From Strongylocentrotus purpuratus (taxonomy: Eukaryota; Echinodermata; Echinoidea; Camarodonta; Strongylocentrotidae): a stretch of 64,000 nucleotides of DNA. The first letter of the stretch is position 1, and the number at the start of each line of letters is the position of its first letter. A model generated the notes under the pieces. It was not told the DNA's origin. It ran no database searches and worked only from the letters and a program-made list of their open reading frames with translations. Positions 15,301 through 25,429 of the stretch are shown here, in pieces. Position numbers and translations under genes: made by a program. The stretch lies in assembly GCF_000002235.5 (NCBI RefSeq), contig NW_022145611.1:7590242-7654241 (forward strand), in the 5' to 3' direction.

Positions 15301-18073
15301 ACTGACACTATATAAATATCCATATTATTATTATTATTATGATTATTATAAATTGAATAAATCTTTCATACTGCATATAATACAGAACACACATAAATAA
15401 CTTCATAAACATGAATAACAAGACCCCGCATTAATACAACACTTACCTTCTGAGACGTGCTAATATAAGTCTGACAGAGGTTTGGTATAATTTCTAGCAC
15501 AGCCTGGGTGCGTGGCATGTGCTCGTGCCTCAGGAACGCCATCCAACTAGCCGAAGTTAGGTGACAAACATGTGTGCTGGCATGCTGGGTGAAACTGTAC
15601 AGGGTCTTCAGGTAGGAAGCGAGATTGGATGGCGGCTCAAAAACCTCTCCTTCTATTGCCTATCAGATACAGATACAATAAACAGAAAAATATTGTTACT
15701 TATCTCTCCAAACAATTTTGTGACTGTAGAAGTAAAGATTACAAATGTTTTGGCCCCCTAGCCAAGCATAAATGTTGCCTCATTTCATAAGTGACCTTTG
15801 CCTTTAATAGCATATCTGATTAAAGAAAACAGAAGTTGGATAACTACACATGGTGAATTTAATTTAGATCCCTGAAATTCATCTTTAAAGCTATATCTAA
15901 GAAATCTACCTTAATTTGAATTAAACTTCATCCCTAGATACACTTCATGTGAAATATCCTTCATCCCAAAGCGCGTTTCATTTGTAAGGTTTACTTTTCT
16001 GTTTCTCCTTAACTTGAACAGAAAAATGCCTCTAGAAATGTGGAAAATGTTGATACTTACCCATATTGCACACATCTGTGAGCCCAAGCCTGTGATAACT
16101 TGACACAATTTCTTCACAAATAAGTGATTCTTTTCATCGAGGCCGGCACTGCAAGCTTTCCTGAAAAACACAAAGTATATAGCAAAAGATACATACTTAT
16201 TTCATTTATCCACTTACTTTCGGAAATATGATTGATCAGCGGGTAGAGCGTTGACTGTTGTACTAGTAAGTCCTAGGTTCACTGGTAATCCAGTGCACCA
16301 ATGAACAGTGACTTTGGACAAGACATTGTCTTCCAACTCCCTAGTCCCTCCCATAGGAAGTCAAATATTTCAGGACTACTAATAAACCTACAAGCATGCA
16401 TATACTTTCTTAGCAGGCAATTAAAACAAACCTGAAACAACTACTGAACCTAACTTTGAACAAATGTGTTGCTGTTGAATCATTAGTCCAAATAGTTATG
16501 GAATGTAAGGTCATATGGGTGTTAAAAGTTATACACAAGTCCATTCCTTCTACTTAGTACAAATATAATAATCAATAATCATTGAAAATTGACATGAATT
16601 TCTCTTTTTTCCATATAACACTTGGATCATTTTCTATGAAAATTTCAGATATCATCTGTTCAGAGCCAGAAGGGCATTATCTCAGCATTAAAGTAAATGA
16701 GTTAAACAGATGATATGTTTTTACATTCTAAGATATATTAATGAACGAGTCATCTACTTTAATGACTAAGTCAAACTGCTAAATAGTTATTTAAAACAGT
16801 GTCAAGTGTAATACGAAATACAATGATTTCTACTCACACGGCAGCATTGAAGAGTTCTGTCATAGCTACATCACAGAACAGCACCATCAGTGGTTTTCTC
16901 TCTTCTATCTTACCCTGAAAAACAAACAGTAAGTAATAAAAAACAAGTGCTATTCAACTGCACCCACCAGTGAAAAAATACACGGGGGCTCAGGGCGAAA
17001 TAGCCTCCGAAATGCCCAAAAGAGCCCCCGAAAATCAGAAAAGAGCCACCTTGAATTTACATAGAGTTCAATGCAAAACAAATTTTAGAATGTTATTTTC
17101 ATGCAGGCAAGGTTGAAAAGTAGCCCCCGAAAAATAAATATTATTTTTTTCCCTGGCACCCACTATGGTATATTGTATATTGTAAGATCAAAGGCTCATG
17201 TCTATTCAATCTTGTATAATCACTCATGAATAGCATCAATAAAATATTGAAGCTTCACTGTTTTCTGTCCTCACATCTTCATCTTTCTAAAAATATGCAA
17301 TACTGAAATTTTGCACAAAACAAGAAATCATCCAAAACTACCCACATCTGCATTAATTACCTTTCTGTGCACAATGAGTTGTAAGCACTCTGCTGCCAGC
17401 ATCTTCAGCTCCTCATTTCTAAGGAGTTGATAGAGGAAGATGAGGAGGCGGTTCTCTTCCTTGAAGAGATGCTTGGCGTCCATCCACTCTACGAAGCCAC
17501 ACAGGGTCACAAGGACCGTCTGGGTCACCTTACATGCAGACTTGGCCTAGCGGAAGATAGAATTGAGATTATTCAAAAAGTTTAGGTATTTATCTATATG
17601 GAATTTGATCTTTTTTTAATATCACATGCCACATAGTATTACCAAAATCTTGAACTGTTGCCTCAGTTGATATCTTGTTTTTCTTGGAATGCACTTGTAT
17701 GCCATCACATGAGGAAAATAGTTTTATGAAAATACTAAATATGTTTAGCCTTTGAAAAGATAATGGAAAGCTTAAATCTCATCTGTACTAGTCTGGCCAG
17801 GAGGGATTACACCACCCAGGGTGGTCACTGACAGGTGGCTATCTCATCAAATCAGCTCTCAATTAACATAAGAAAAAGAGGATCATGGGGGACCAATGGT
17901 CACCGATTAGGCATTACTTTCTATATAGAGGGAGCAAGTAGCTACAAGCAGTACAGTGGGGCTTTAATACATGTCGCATTCTAAGACATTTCTATATTCT
18001 AATCTTATAGGCTTCATTTCTTACCTCATTACTCTGCGGTGCAGAAGTTTCCTGTTGAGACAAAGAGAGAAAA

Positions 18074-18128
<55 letters not shown>

Positions 18129-21100
18129 AAAGAATGGATGAAGAGTTTACGTCATACTCAGTACAATACAAACACTGTCAAGTATTGAAAAGGCTGAGGA
18201 GGGCCTTGTGATTACATCAGATTGTCTTATACTTAAAATTAATCGATTCTGTCAACATTGACAAACTTCAGCACAAATTAAAATATTGAGAAAATCGTTT
18301 ACAGGCATCAACAATTAGTTGCCACATTTTTGTAACCCACAGTGCACTTTTGTAGGCACTGTACTCTTTCTCGCAATATAAAAGCCACAGCCTATAATAT
18401 TAGATCTATAGCCCATCCAACACACATACACATGTACAAAATCAACACCACGGCTGCAGGTTAACGACTATAATAACTCCTAATTTATAAATCATATCAG
18501 AAAAAATTATGCAACTCAATACAGCCTTTGACTCGTCTAAAATACATGTAAATGAATTCAAATCAACCACATGCCGTTTGTGTTTTTAGTTATTTTCATG
18601 TAAATCAGAATATTTTTTAGACAACAAATCTGAGGGCAGTAGTTGATGGCTGACAGCAGAGCCATCTATACACAGAGTTTTGACCAACCCGGTTTGAGTT
18701 GGACATAATATGGTGACTACTGCTTTGTTGAACAACCACAAAACAAAAGAATATATGCCATGTTGTGACCCAGTGAAACCAAGTTGGCCAAACTCTGTAT
18801 ATAGATGGCTCTGGATGACAGGGCACATCAGGCTTCTAGTTTGAGCTCACCAATGACTGGTATTTCTCAGAGTACATCTCCAGAACCTTGATGAGGAAAG
18901 AGGAGATCTGAGCCATGTTGGATGTCAGGGCTTGCCAGAGGTCCTTCCGCCGTCTGCTCTGCTGGACATTGTGGAATGAAACCACATCTTCTACCAGCCT
19001 CAATAGGATGAGAAGAACCAATTCAGTCTGACTATCCTGTAAAAAAAAAAAGATTTCACAGCCTTATGTATTACTAGATTTCTCTATGTAATCTTTCATC
19101 TTGGAATCCAGAATAATTTGTCTTCATTTTTTTACAAATTGAAACTTGTTATATTTTCTTACAGACAATTATAAATTTTTCTTATACCAGTAAAGAGGGT
19201 CCTAACATGATTTGACGTAAAATTGTGAGCAAGGAATTCCTTTATCTTGTGGCTAACTATTAACTATTAAAAAAGAAGGATCATAATTTAACTGGAATGC
19301 CACTAGTGAAAACAAAAACATGGCAAACTTTAATGTATAGATTCTATTAAAGGACATGCACTTTTTTGGATCACAACATCTGGATTCATGGAAAAATTGT
19401 CGCCGCATTTAAATAACAATATCCTTACTATCTTGGCAAGAAGGGCCAACAGTTTCAATGAGTTGTCGGCGAAGTTGTACTTAAGACGGTTTTGTGAAAC
19501 GCTGCCCAGTAAACTTACTCCTATTTGGCACATCTGGTCCAGCTCCTCCAGTAAGCTGGGCCATTGCTGAGGCCACTCTCTCTTGATCATCTCCACAACG
19601 ATCTTCACCAGACCCTCCTTGATGTAGTTCTCTTCCTCAAGTACATTGGTGCTCTTCTGAGCATGGGAAGAAAATATTTATTGAACACAAATTTAGAAAT
19701 ATTGAATCAAATTATGTGTTGGATAGCGATGGATGTTTTTTTTTCTTCAAGAAATGTAGACACAAGAAGAGTAATTCTTTAGGGAAACCATTTTGATTAT
19801 AGACATGAAATAACAACACTAACAACTACAAGGTATATCATGGTTTAAAAGATTAATTATAACACCAAAGTATGGTTAGAAAGATGAAACAACAATAACG
19901 AAATGGTATGGTGTGGTTAGAAAGATGAAATAACTGTAGCAGCAAAACAACATCAAAGAAAACTCTCTTGACCCCAAAAATCAGTCTGTTAGAGACTTTG
20001 AGACATCTTTTACAATATCAGAGGTAAACTGTTACTATTAATAGCAGGGTACTTACCCTAAATGCAGGTCAGGGTATTAGAAAATGATGATTATTTGTCG
20101 TCACCCACCATGCAACTTAATATGCTTGAAAAGTATGTCAACAAAGCCTTGACATTTCATGCTAATGCTTTGATGTCTACACATTTGTTTTTTGCAATGA
20201 TAGCAAAGTGCTTGTTCTCTCTGAGAATTGATTTTGGAAAATTATTGCCACTATCAGCAAAACATTTGAGCTTTGGAGAAACATACAGGATGCCAATTTG
20301 ATGTAATATTTTACCTTAGTGATCATTTCTAGTATCAGGTTCTTGAACTGTAGTTTCTGTTCCCCAGTCGCATCATTCCACTTGAATCTGGAGAATTATA
20401 AAACATGAAAATAATTACCTGGTGTAGTTATCAAAGTCGAGTCTAATTTCATATGTGTCAAGAGCGATGTCACACAGAGAAATAAATTCATGAATTTGAC
20501 ACACACTAGTATAATATGGCTTAGCTTTCACAGGAAACTCTCCTTATCACAAAGCAATGTACAGTCAAACCTGACTTAGTGCCAACCTCTCTGTACCCAG
20601 AAAACGTTGTGGCAGCTGGGTCGGTCAACTCATTTAAGAAGAATGTAAGCCTTTTGTATGAGCCGGTCTAGGTGTTGTCTATTGTCTCATGTTAATTACA
20701 CAACCTCCTCCCTCCACAAATAGCAGTAATCATGGAAGAATCCTGGATCGATGAACAGGCTTAGACCTACAACATCGTATATTAAAGTAAAGTAAAGTAA
20801 GTAAGTATTAAAGGCCACCTGTCTATTGTGGGAATGTAATTTGTCTTCCTCAAGATAGAAATACATGTGTTGTAGAACCTGTCTAGAAAGGCCACCTGTC
20901 TACAGTTGCCACTTTTAATAAACATGTTTGACTGCATAATACAGGCAAAATATTGACATTTCCCTGGCCATGTTTACAATGATGCCAACCTAAACTGATG
21001 TAACAAGGAAGAATATATCAAAAATTGCGACAGCATTTATCAGATTGTCTTAGAGAATTTGGTAGTAAAAAAGCTGAATGATATCAGTTGATCGTCATAA

Positions 21101-22382
21101 ACACTCCACCCAAATATATTTCACACTATAGTCACATTGGCAAAAGAGAAAAGGTGTTGTACTAACTACTAAACATCATCAAGAAGAAGAAAAAGATAGA
21201 GAAGGAGAAGAAATCAAGTTTTTAAGAAAATATATATCTTCATAGATTAACACAAACACACATGACATGTTTTTTAAAGACCGTCACCACTACTGGGCAA
21301 GAAGGGATTAGACCACACAGCGAGCCATCGAGGTCACTGTGACAGGTGGCTATCTCATTAACTCAGCTCTCATTTAACATAAGAAAAAGAGGATCATGGG
21401 GGACCAACAGGCACCGATTGGGAAAGTTTTCTACCTATAGAGGGAGCAAGTAGCTACAAGTATGGCAGTGTGCCTTTAATTGCAGAAAAGAAAAAAAGAA
21501 CACACCTCACAAAATGTTCCAGGAGCTGCAGTCCAAAATGCCTAATGACAGGGGAATGCTTTGTATCAGTAAGCAGAGCTCCACATGCTACACAATGGGG
21601 CGATGTTTCTTTGAAGTTCTCACAAATCTGCAATGATACAAAAATAATATATTAACCATGATGTACATACTACATGCACAATGGTTCAAGTTCAACTAGT
21701 TGTGTTTAATCATGGACCTAGGTCCATGGTTTAATACTACAGAATTATAGCTAACCTAGGCCTCCCCCTCTCTCTCTCTTCTCTGGAGCTCTCTCTTTCT
21801 CTCCTCCTCCTCCTCGCCCTCTTCCTTCTTCTTCTTCTTCTTCTTCTTCTTCTTCTTCTTCTTCTTCTTCTTCTTCTTCTTCTTCTTCTTCTTCTTCTTC
21901 TTCTTCTTCTTCTTCTTCTTCTTCTTCTTCTTCTTCTTCTTCTTCTTCTTCTTCTTCTTCTTCTTCTTCTTCTTCTTCTTCTTCTTCTTCTTCTTCTTCT
22001 TCTTCTTCTTCTTCTTCTCCTTCTTCTTCTTCTCGTTCTTCTTCCTTTTCTTCTTCTTCTACTTCTCATTCTTCTTCCTCTTCTTCTTCTCATTCTTCCT
22101 CTTCTTCTTCTCCTTCTCCTTCTTCTTCTTCTTCCTATACTAAGGGATACAAAATGAGCAAAGTACATCATTCATACAAAAATTACAACAAAAAAGACTT
22201 CGAGATCAATTTTGAAACTTCAATTCAACATGATCAATGTCAATGACACATGTCATGACAATGTCAATGCAATGGCAAGATCTCACCTGGTATGCTTTCA
22301 TTCGGCTTTCTTGATCAATTACTGGGTTCATTGTGACGTTGACTGCATCTATCAACTGCAATGTCTGCTCTTCCAGCTCCAT
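332..22382 (-). CDS. XPO5: Exportin-5, 29 coding exons, complete
   Basis: RanGTP-dependent karyopherin-beta that exports pre-miRNAs and other structured RNAs from the nucleus. Exons in transcript order: 22382-22287, 21627-21506, 20387-20315, 19656-19519, 19036-18851, 18051-18025, 17546-17361, 16914-16838, 16160-16061, 15659-15447, 14754-14664, 14208-14086, 13412-13255, 12633-12538, 11125-11084, 10413-10324, 9073-8874, 8564-8396, 7226-7111, 6475-6375, 5679-5592, 5168-5032, 4672-4528, 3468-3371, 2857-2661, 2241-2137, 1945-1808, 1237-1082, 487-332. They sum to 3624 nt (1207 aa plus stop; human protein about 1204 aa, from memory) and all phases agree. Family-diagnostic segments include VEMIKREWPQQWPSLLEEL (exon 4), QNVRRHACSAMVKMC (exon 16), IDFDSDDEFFHFF (exon 11), PDYRLRHIIRVVTKGF (exons 22/23) and GLQIHGEHDTC (exon 27). 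The start ATG (22382-22380) gives MELEEQTLQLIDAVNVTMNP, matching the short N terminus of the family. All introns are GT-AG except intron 22 (AT-AC) and intron 26 (GC-AG). Exon 25 encodes a Gly/Glu-rich acidic stretch. Exon 6 is a 27-nt microexon. Internal boundaries are inferred by splice consensus, phase and remembered family alignment; no transcript was available. Confidence 0.96.
1946..2136 (-). other. XPO5: GC-AG intron 26 of XPO5
   Basis: The 191-nt intron begins GCGAGT after exon 26 ...GTGCAAGAG and ends TGCAG before exon 27 CTAGCG. Splicing here gives WLIVQE joined to LATRPLLPEAV, collinear and equal in length with the human WPLLKQVLSGTLLADAV block. The nearest GT downstream would shift the frame. 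Phase 0. Confidence 0.85.
3476..3552. repeat. 39-bp-period local tandem duplication
   Basis: In XPO5 intron 23. A block beginning TCATAATTGCAATGGTCAGT occurs twice in immediate succession (about 3485 and 3524), so this is a recent direct duplication of about two units. No function is suggested. Confidence 0.8.
4125..4480 (-). pseudogene. LINE reverse-transcriptase C-terminal relic
   Basis: Minus-strand reading in XPO5 intron 23 gives fragments such as MERLGLEETLVEMVKKSEL and RWIGHVLRSEYDEPARRMWD, followed by WRDMVKKKSSKVGLNEKDA. These resemble the region after the reverse-transcriptase domain in common invertebrate non-LTR elements (RW.GHVLR...P.R motif). Upstream residues (ILSRTERAMI, KMFGVKL) continue the match but need frame changes and contain stops. 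It is therefore a 5'-truncated, decayed copy lying antisense to nothing else and inside the intron. The exact clade cannot be fixed from so little sequence. Confidence 0.7.
4673..5031 (-). other. XPO5: U12-type AT-AC intron 22 of XPO5
   Basis: The intron starts with ATATCCTTT (5031-5023), the consensus 5' splice site of U12-dependent AT-AC introns. It ends in TTAC, with its last base at 4673. A TTCCTTGAC branch-site match lies at 4698-4690; the branch A at 4691 is about 18 nt from the 3' end, within the usual U12 spacing. Joining C from exon 22 to GT from exon 23 makes Arg877 and restores RLRHIIRVVTKGFV, which aligns without gaps to the human RLRPMLRVFVKPLV region. No GT-AG pair does this: reading on past the donor meets an in-frame TGA, and no AG lies between the in-frame stop upstream of exon 23 and the conserved residues. 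Confidence 0.93.
6167..6362 (+). mobile_element. TTAA-type MITE, family B copy 1
   Basis: About 195-bp element in XPO5 intron 20. It shares with four other copies in this window the order CCAGGAGGGATTA, GGTCACTGACAGGTG, AGAAAAAGGGGATCATGGGG and GCAAGTAGCTACAAG. The right end is ...TTTAAA; the left end is degraded (ATAAAAT). Confidence 0.85.
7661..7752. mobile_element. Short foldback element (GGAGCCAGAAG family)
   Basis: In XPO5 intron 18. Two arms of about 35 nt built around TTTGGAGCCAGAAGGGCA and its inverse face each other across a loop of about 20 nt. A related but shorter hairpin with the phrase GAGCCAGAAGGGCATTATCT is at about 16650-16735 in intron 8, so this is a dispersed small foldback family. 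Confidence 0.75.
7766..7952 (+). repeat. Interspersed repeat family A, copy 1
   Basis: About 187-bp repeat in XPO5 intron 18, running from TGTTTGAGGGATTGGAGGCC to CATGTCCTAGAATGTTACCT. Four near-identical copies occur in the window, three in XPO5 introns and one downstream of ZNF318. No clear terminal inverted repeat, poly(A) tail or tRNA-like boxes, so the class is left open (SINE or MITE). Confidence 0.88.
9444..9635 (+). repeat. Interspersed repeat family A, copy 2
   Basis: In XPO5 intron 16; differs from copy 1 at only a handful of positions and ends CCTCTAGCCAAGTA, as in copies 3 and 4. Confidence 0.9.
10438..10587 (+). mobile_element. CAGTCAAACCTG MITE family C, partial copy
   Basis: In XPO5 intron 15. 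Ends GACAAGTTTGACTGTA, the inverse of the family start TACAGTCAAACCTG, with the typical TAGAAAGACCA and GTCTCCCTTGA phrases inside. The left end is degraded. Confidence 0.65.
11440..11632 (+). repeat. Interspersed repeat family A, copy 3
   Basis: In XPO5 intron 14, same orientation as copies 1 and 2. Confidence 0.9.
12109..12535. mobile_element. Long foldback repeat abutting XPO5 exon 14 donor
   Basis: The left part is made of diverged units like CATTTGGTCTAAT and the right part of their inverse (ATTAGACCAAATG), with the centre near 12360-12385. Outer edges also pair: TAAATGGTAAATTGCCAGTT against TAAAATGGCTTATTGCCGTT read from the right. The right edge lies within about 5 nt of the exon 14 5' splice site (GT at 12537-12536), so the element follows the donor almost immediately. 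The intron transcript could form a long imperfect hairpin. Confidence 0.8.
13586..13655 (+). repeat. Short dispersed repeat D, copy 1
   Basis: In XPO5 intron 12. TCAATGTTGACAGAATTGAT ... GACAATCTGATG ... AATCAC ... GGCCCTC matches, in inverse orientation, the segment at 18198-18275. Confidence 0.65.
13803..13979. mobile_element. Foldback MITE with TTCTCGTGAAAT ends
   Basis: In XPO5 intron 12. Left arm contains ATTCTCGTGAAATGAGCC; right arm contains GGCTTATTTCACGAGAAG, its near-perfect inverse. The interior includes a (GT)n run. Non-coding. Confidence 0.75.
14852..14997. mobile_element. MITE with GGGCCCCATTTCAC ends
   Basis: In XPO5 intron 10. Left end CAGGGCCCCATTTCACGAAA and right end read inversely CTGGGACCCGTTTCACAAAG form a TIR of about 20 bp; a second inner inverted pair (TTTGTCACTGAT / ATCAGTGACAAA) is also present. 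A common style of short element in marine invertebrate genomes. Confidence 0.8.
16650..16735. mobile_element. Second GAGCCAGAAG foldback copy
   Basis: In XPO5 intron 8. ATATCATCTGTT and its inverse AACAGATGATAT flank the same GAGCCAGAAGGGCATTA core seen in intron 18. Non-coding. Confidence 0.6.
17772..17967 (+). mobile_element. TTAA-type MITE, family B copy 2
   Basis: In XPO5 intron 6. Starts TTAAATCTCATCTGTACTAG and ends GTACAGTGGGGCTTTAA, with TTAA at both edges and an imperfect terminal inverted repeat. The body matches the other family B copies. Confidence 0.88.
18060..18127. repeat. (GA)n microsatellite
   Basis: GA dinucleotide tract of about 65 bp directly upstream (in transcript sense) of the 27-nt microexon 6 of XPO5; on the transcribed-sense strand it is (TC)n and contributes a long pyrimidine tract before the acceptor at 18053-18052. 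Confidence 0.9.
18198..18275 (-). repeat. Short dispersed repeat D, copy 2
   Basis: In XPO5 intron 5, inverse orientation to the copy at 13586-13655; the two are about 85 percent alike by eye over about 70 bp. Confidence 0.65.
20562..20935 (+). mobile_element. CAGTCAAACCTG MITE family C, long copy
   Basis: In XPO5 intron 2. Begins TACAGTCAAACCTGACTTAG and ends AACATGTTTGACTGCA, an imperfect terminal inverted repeat. The interior repeats the 'agaacctgtctagaaaggccacctgtct' phrase type of the family. Confidence 0.7.
21275..21479 (+). mobile_element. TTAA-type MITE, family B copy 3
   Basis: In XPO5 intron 2, ending 27 bp from exon 2. TTAA at 21275-21278 and 21476-21479; the body shares the GGATCATGGGGGACCAAC and AGCAAGTAGCTACAAGTA phrases of the family, but is more diverged. 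Confidence 0.85.
21776..22136. repeat. (TTC)n/(GAA)n tract in XPO5 intron 1
   Basis: Pure CTT repeat from about 21825 to 22018, about 64 uninterrupted triplets, with interrupted TTC/TCC flanks on both sides. In the XPO5 transcript the tract reads GAA, that is, polypurine in the RNA. Such tracts can form triplex and R-loop structures. The arginine-rich open frame across it on the minus strand is an artefact of the repeat. Confidence 0.95.
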
Positions 22383-22872
22383 GTTGAATGTTTTATTTCT
22401 ATATCTTATAAATGACTAGCGATCTTTTCACAGGGTCACTGATTGAAATTAACACGCTCACACACACATTGACGGTACGAGTATGAGACTAGCTGAGCTG
22501 AGCCGGGATTTCATCGTACAACACGCCGCTTGCTCCGGGTCAAGTCTCTTCCGATCTTCGGCTATGCCTAGCCTGCACCTGTCGGCGCGCGCATGTCCAC
22601 CACGCGCACATAGTACGGTGCCATTGAAGGAAAGAAAAAGAAGGGAGGTGGGAGGGGGTGGGGGGGGGGGGGGGGGGGCTTGGGTTTCTGATCCCCAATA
22701 CATCATAAAAAGTTCGCGCAACCCCCCACCCCCCCCCCCCCCCCCCCCCCCCAAAAAAAATGAGAAAAAAGAGAAAAAATGAAAAAAGAAACAAGGGTAA
22801 AGAAAGAAAAAGAAGAAACAAAGAAAAGACAGTTTGAATTCCACGCTTTGTTTTTTAATGTACAGCATGCAC
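22383..22872. other. XPO5 5' flank with G-run/C-run inverted pair
   Basis: Upstream of the XPO5 ATG. About 22500-22625 is locally CpG-rich (CGGCGCGCGC), fitting a promoter or 5' UTR. It is followed by a G run (about 22656-22678) and a C run (about 22724-22752) some 45 bp apart, which can pair as a hairpin. No TATA box can be assigned with confidence. Where the XPO5 transcription start lies is unknown. Confidence 0.5.
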
Positions 22873-24262
22873 TGTAGTTTTGTAGAACTTTTAATAGTTC
22901 ATATAGTTCATTTGTAAACAAGATTTCAAGAAAAAAGCAACAGGAACAGCAGATTATAAATATCAGAAACATAATTTGAAGTGCAATATTAATATGCAAC
23001 ATATTCTATAACCAACAACTCTGCAGAAATTCTATAAAAATTAATTAGATCATGCTCTGTATAAGAAAGAGGAGACCTCGTAGAAGCTGGGCTTGTTACA
23101 GCAAGGTCCCCAAAGAGAATATAATACCTGAATGCTTTAATTACTTTGAAGAAAACACTAGAAATAATTACACATGGGAAATATATGAACAATAACAATA
23201 TATAACAAAAGAGATAGATTGATGTATATATGAAAAGGAGAAAATGGGAAGATATATAAAAGGATGGAGAGCGGAAGCGCAAAACGAAATAAAACAACAA
23301 TAGAGAAAAGTTGAGAAGGAAGAAAGTTATTTGTAGGAGAAATTAATGGTGATGGGGATCGAGAAATAGAAGAGAGAGAGAGAGAGAGAGAGAAAAGAAA
23401 AAGTACAATAGAGCAAAACACAACAAGCGAGTTTATAAATGAAAAAATGTTGGTAAGGTATAAGGCCTGGAAAAGATGGGGCGGGCCGGCCGGGGGGGGG
23501 GGGGTAGACAATGAAGCAAAAAAAAGTAATTACATACTATCATATGTGTCGACATAGTTTTTGCATTAAATATTTTCAGCATCATTACTCAATAAATGCG
23601 TTTAAAAACAGAGTCACTGAGAGAACGAGTTACATCGATAGTAAGTGAGTTCTAAAAATTCGGACCAGTAGAAGCTATAATGTATTCAACTTCAAAGCAA
23701 AGGCAGTTCTCAGTGGCGGATCCAGGATGGGGGCACGGGGGCCTGGGCCCCACCCCTAGCAAAAAAATATTTTGTTTAAATGGTAACGACAATTGTACCT
23801 TTAAAAAAAAGAGAAGAAAACGAGCCCCCATCCCTGGCAAAAAAAAGGAAGAATAAATATAACAAAAAGATGGTAACCACAATTTTACTCTTTTTTTTTT
23901 TGCTCAAGGAGGGAGGTGTTGAGTAATAGAAAATAGTGCTCACTGTTGAGAAAGCAAAAAAATAGTGATTACTACCCCTTCCCCACTTATGGGCCGCTAA
24001 ATATTTTCTCTCGAATTGGGCCCCCTCCCTCGCCGCCGGCTGGATCTGCCCCTGGCAATTCTTTCACGTGGTGGTATATGAAGTGCAGTTGCCTGTCTTG
24101 TGAAACTGAATTTGATTGTTTTTCTAAATAATTGCATTTCCAAAATCATACATGATTGAGCCTAACTGCAAGAGATAGATCTCTTCTACCTTATTACTAT
24201 GAAACAAACATTAGTAGTATATATGAGCACGATAATTTACATTAAAAACATTTCGATATTGG
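22873..24262 (-). pseudogene. LINE 3'-end relic, copy 1 (interrupted)
   Basis: On the minus strand this matches the element at 62778-63826. The decoded remnant STGPNF-stop-NSL ... VFKR corresponds to the C-terminal TGPKFWNSL...KRKLK signature of non-LTR reverse-transcriptase ORFs; stops and a deletion break it. The 3' part includes TGGGCTTGTTACAGCAAGGTC and GGAACAGCAGATTATAA, also found in copy 2. It is interrupted at 23711-24054 by a MITE and carries an expanded G run near 23491. Confidence 0.8.
23711..24054. mobile_element. hAT-like MITE inside LINE copy 1
   Basis: 344-bp element. Left end CAGTGGCGGATCCAG; right end read inversely CAGGGGCAGATCCAG. Flanking 8-bp direct repeats GCAGTTCT (23703-23710) and GCAATTCT (24055-24062) differ at one base, as expected for an ageing hAT target duplication. 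The related LINE copy at 63 kb holds a single AGAACTGC at the equivalent position (63015-63022), i.e. an empty site. Confidence 0.9.
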
Positions 24263-25429
24263 GGTCCATCTATTTAAAGGATGTATAAAGTCCATGACTC
24301 CATGCCCTCTAGCTCTAATAGCTGTAGAAATGCAATTTAAATTTTCATAATGACTCCCTTCCCAGATTCGTAACATATATCCCTCGAATATAAGAAATAT
24401 TTGTTTGAATAACGAAATTATAGCAGATCACACAAAGAAATCAACCACTCTTCTTGTTTTGCATGTATTTTTCTAGACTTAAAAAGCAGTTGAGGGTATA
24501 ATCATAGACCTACTAAGTCCATGGTATAATTAAATGATCATTTTTTTTCTCCATTTTATTCTATTTTGTTCGTGATTTTTCCTTATCTTTTTCTGTTCAA
24601 TATTTCTGACATAAAGTTGTGTGGACCTCCATGTCATTCGGTACTGTTGTGGACCTTTTGTTGTTTCCCGCATTTCAATGCAAATCAAGAAGTTAGTAAT
24701 CATGATTCATGAATATATCATATGTAGGTGAACATATATATATGTATCAAGTCATAGGCGCCGGAAGTGGGGGGGGGGGGGGGCAAAACGCATTTTTGCC
24801 CCCCCCCCAAAAAAAAAAAACGCCCCCCTCCCCCCCCCCCAAAAAAAATAACAGTAAAGGAGTAAACATGGTTTGTATTTTTAATCCAAAAGAACGTAAC
24901 AATAATAAAAACCTGAATTAAATTACATATACAATTCCATTCAAAGAAAAAGGAAAGTTCACAGGAATTAAATTTCATAAACATTGCGCATGCCACCTAT
25001 ACGGTATTTATACGATACGCGCATATCGTGGACATAATTGTGCGAGAATGGGAAAGCGTGTCCGTTTTTTTGTTATAGGGGTGAGAAGACCCTGAACGCT
25101 GGCGTACTGATGGGGGGGGGGGGGTGGTGATGTATTTCTTATTCAAAACAAGTGATTTACAAATGTTGATGTTGTGACATGATTTTCCGGCATTTTTTCT
25201 CCATTTCTTTTGTAAGTCATATCTTTTTGTGCGTTTGTTGGAAAATAAGAAATTCCCAAATTACAGTCAGGAGAAATACGCTTAATTAGAAGCCTTTATG
25301 TCATTTTCTGCAAAGTGACTAAGCTCGAGCCCCCCCCCCCCCTCCTTTTTAAGAAAGTATGTTAAAGAGAAAAAGAAAGAAAGACAGAGAAAAAAATAAG
25401 TGACCTGCCAATGTCACAAATAAGGTATA

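Larger units (their letters stand above)
488..22286 (-). other. XPO5 introns without recognised content
   Basis: Apart from the elements listed separately, the XPO5 introns longer than 300 bp (for example 488-1081, 1238-1807, 2242-2660, 2858-3370, 6476-7110, 12634-13254, 14209-14663, 15660-16060, 16915-17360, 18052-18850, 19037-19518, 19657-20314) are AT-rich single-copy-looking sequence with short microsatellites (ATA/ATT runs near 2985, 5416, 9170-9250 and 15325). I see no additional genes in them. Short open frames here are intron read-through around the real exons. Confidence 0.6.

Noticed and set aside
21737..22171. 144-aa arginine-rich open frame on the minus strand
   Set aside because: It is the translation of the GAA/TTC microsatellite in XPO5 intron 1.
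22483..23511. Pro/Gly-rich and hydrophobic open frames near the G/C runs
   Set aside because: Products of homopolymer runs and of the decayed LINE 3' end.
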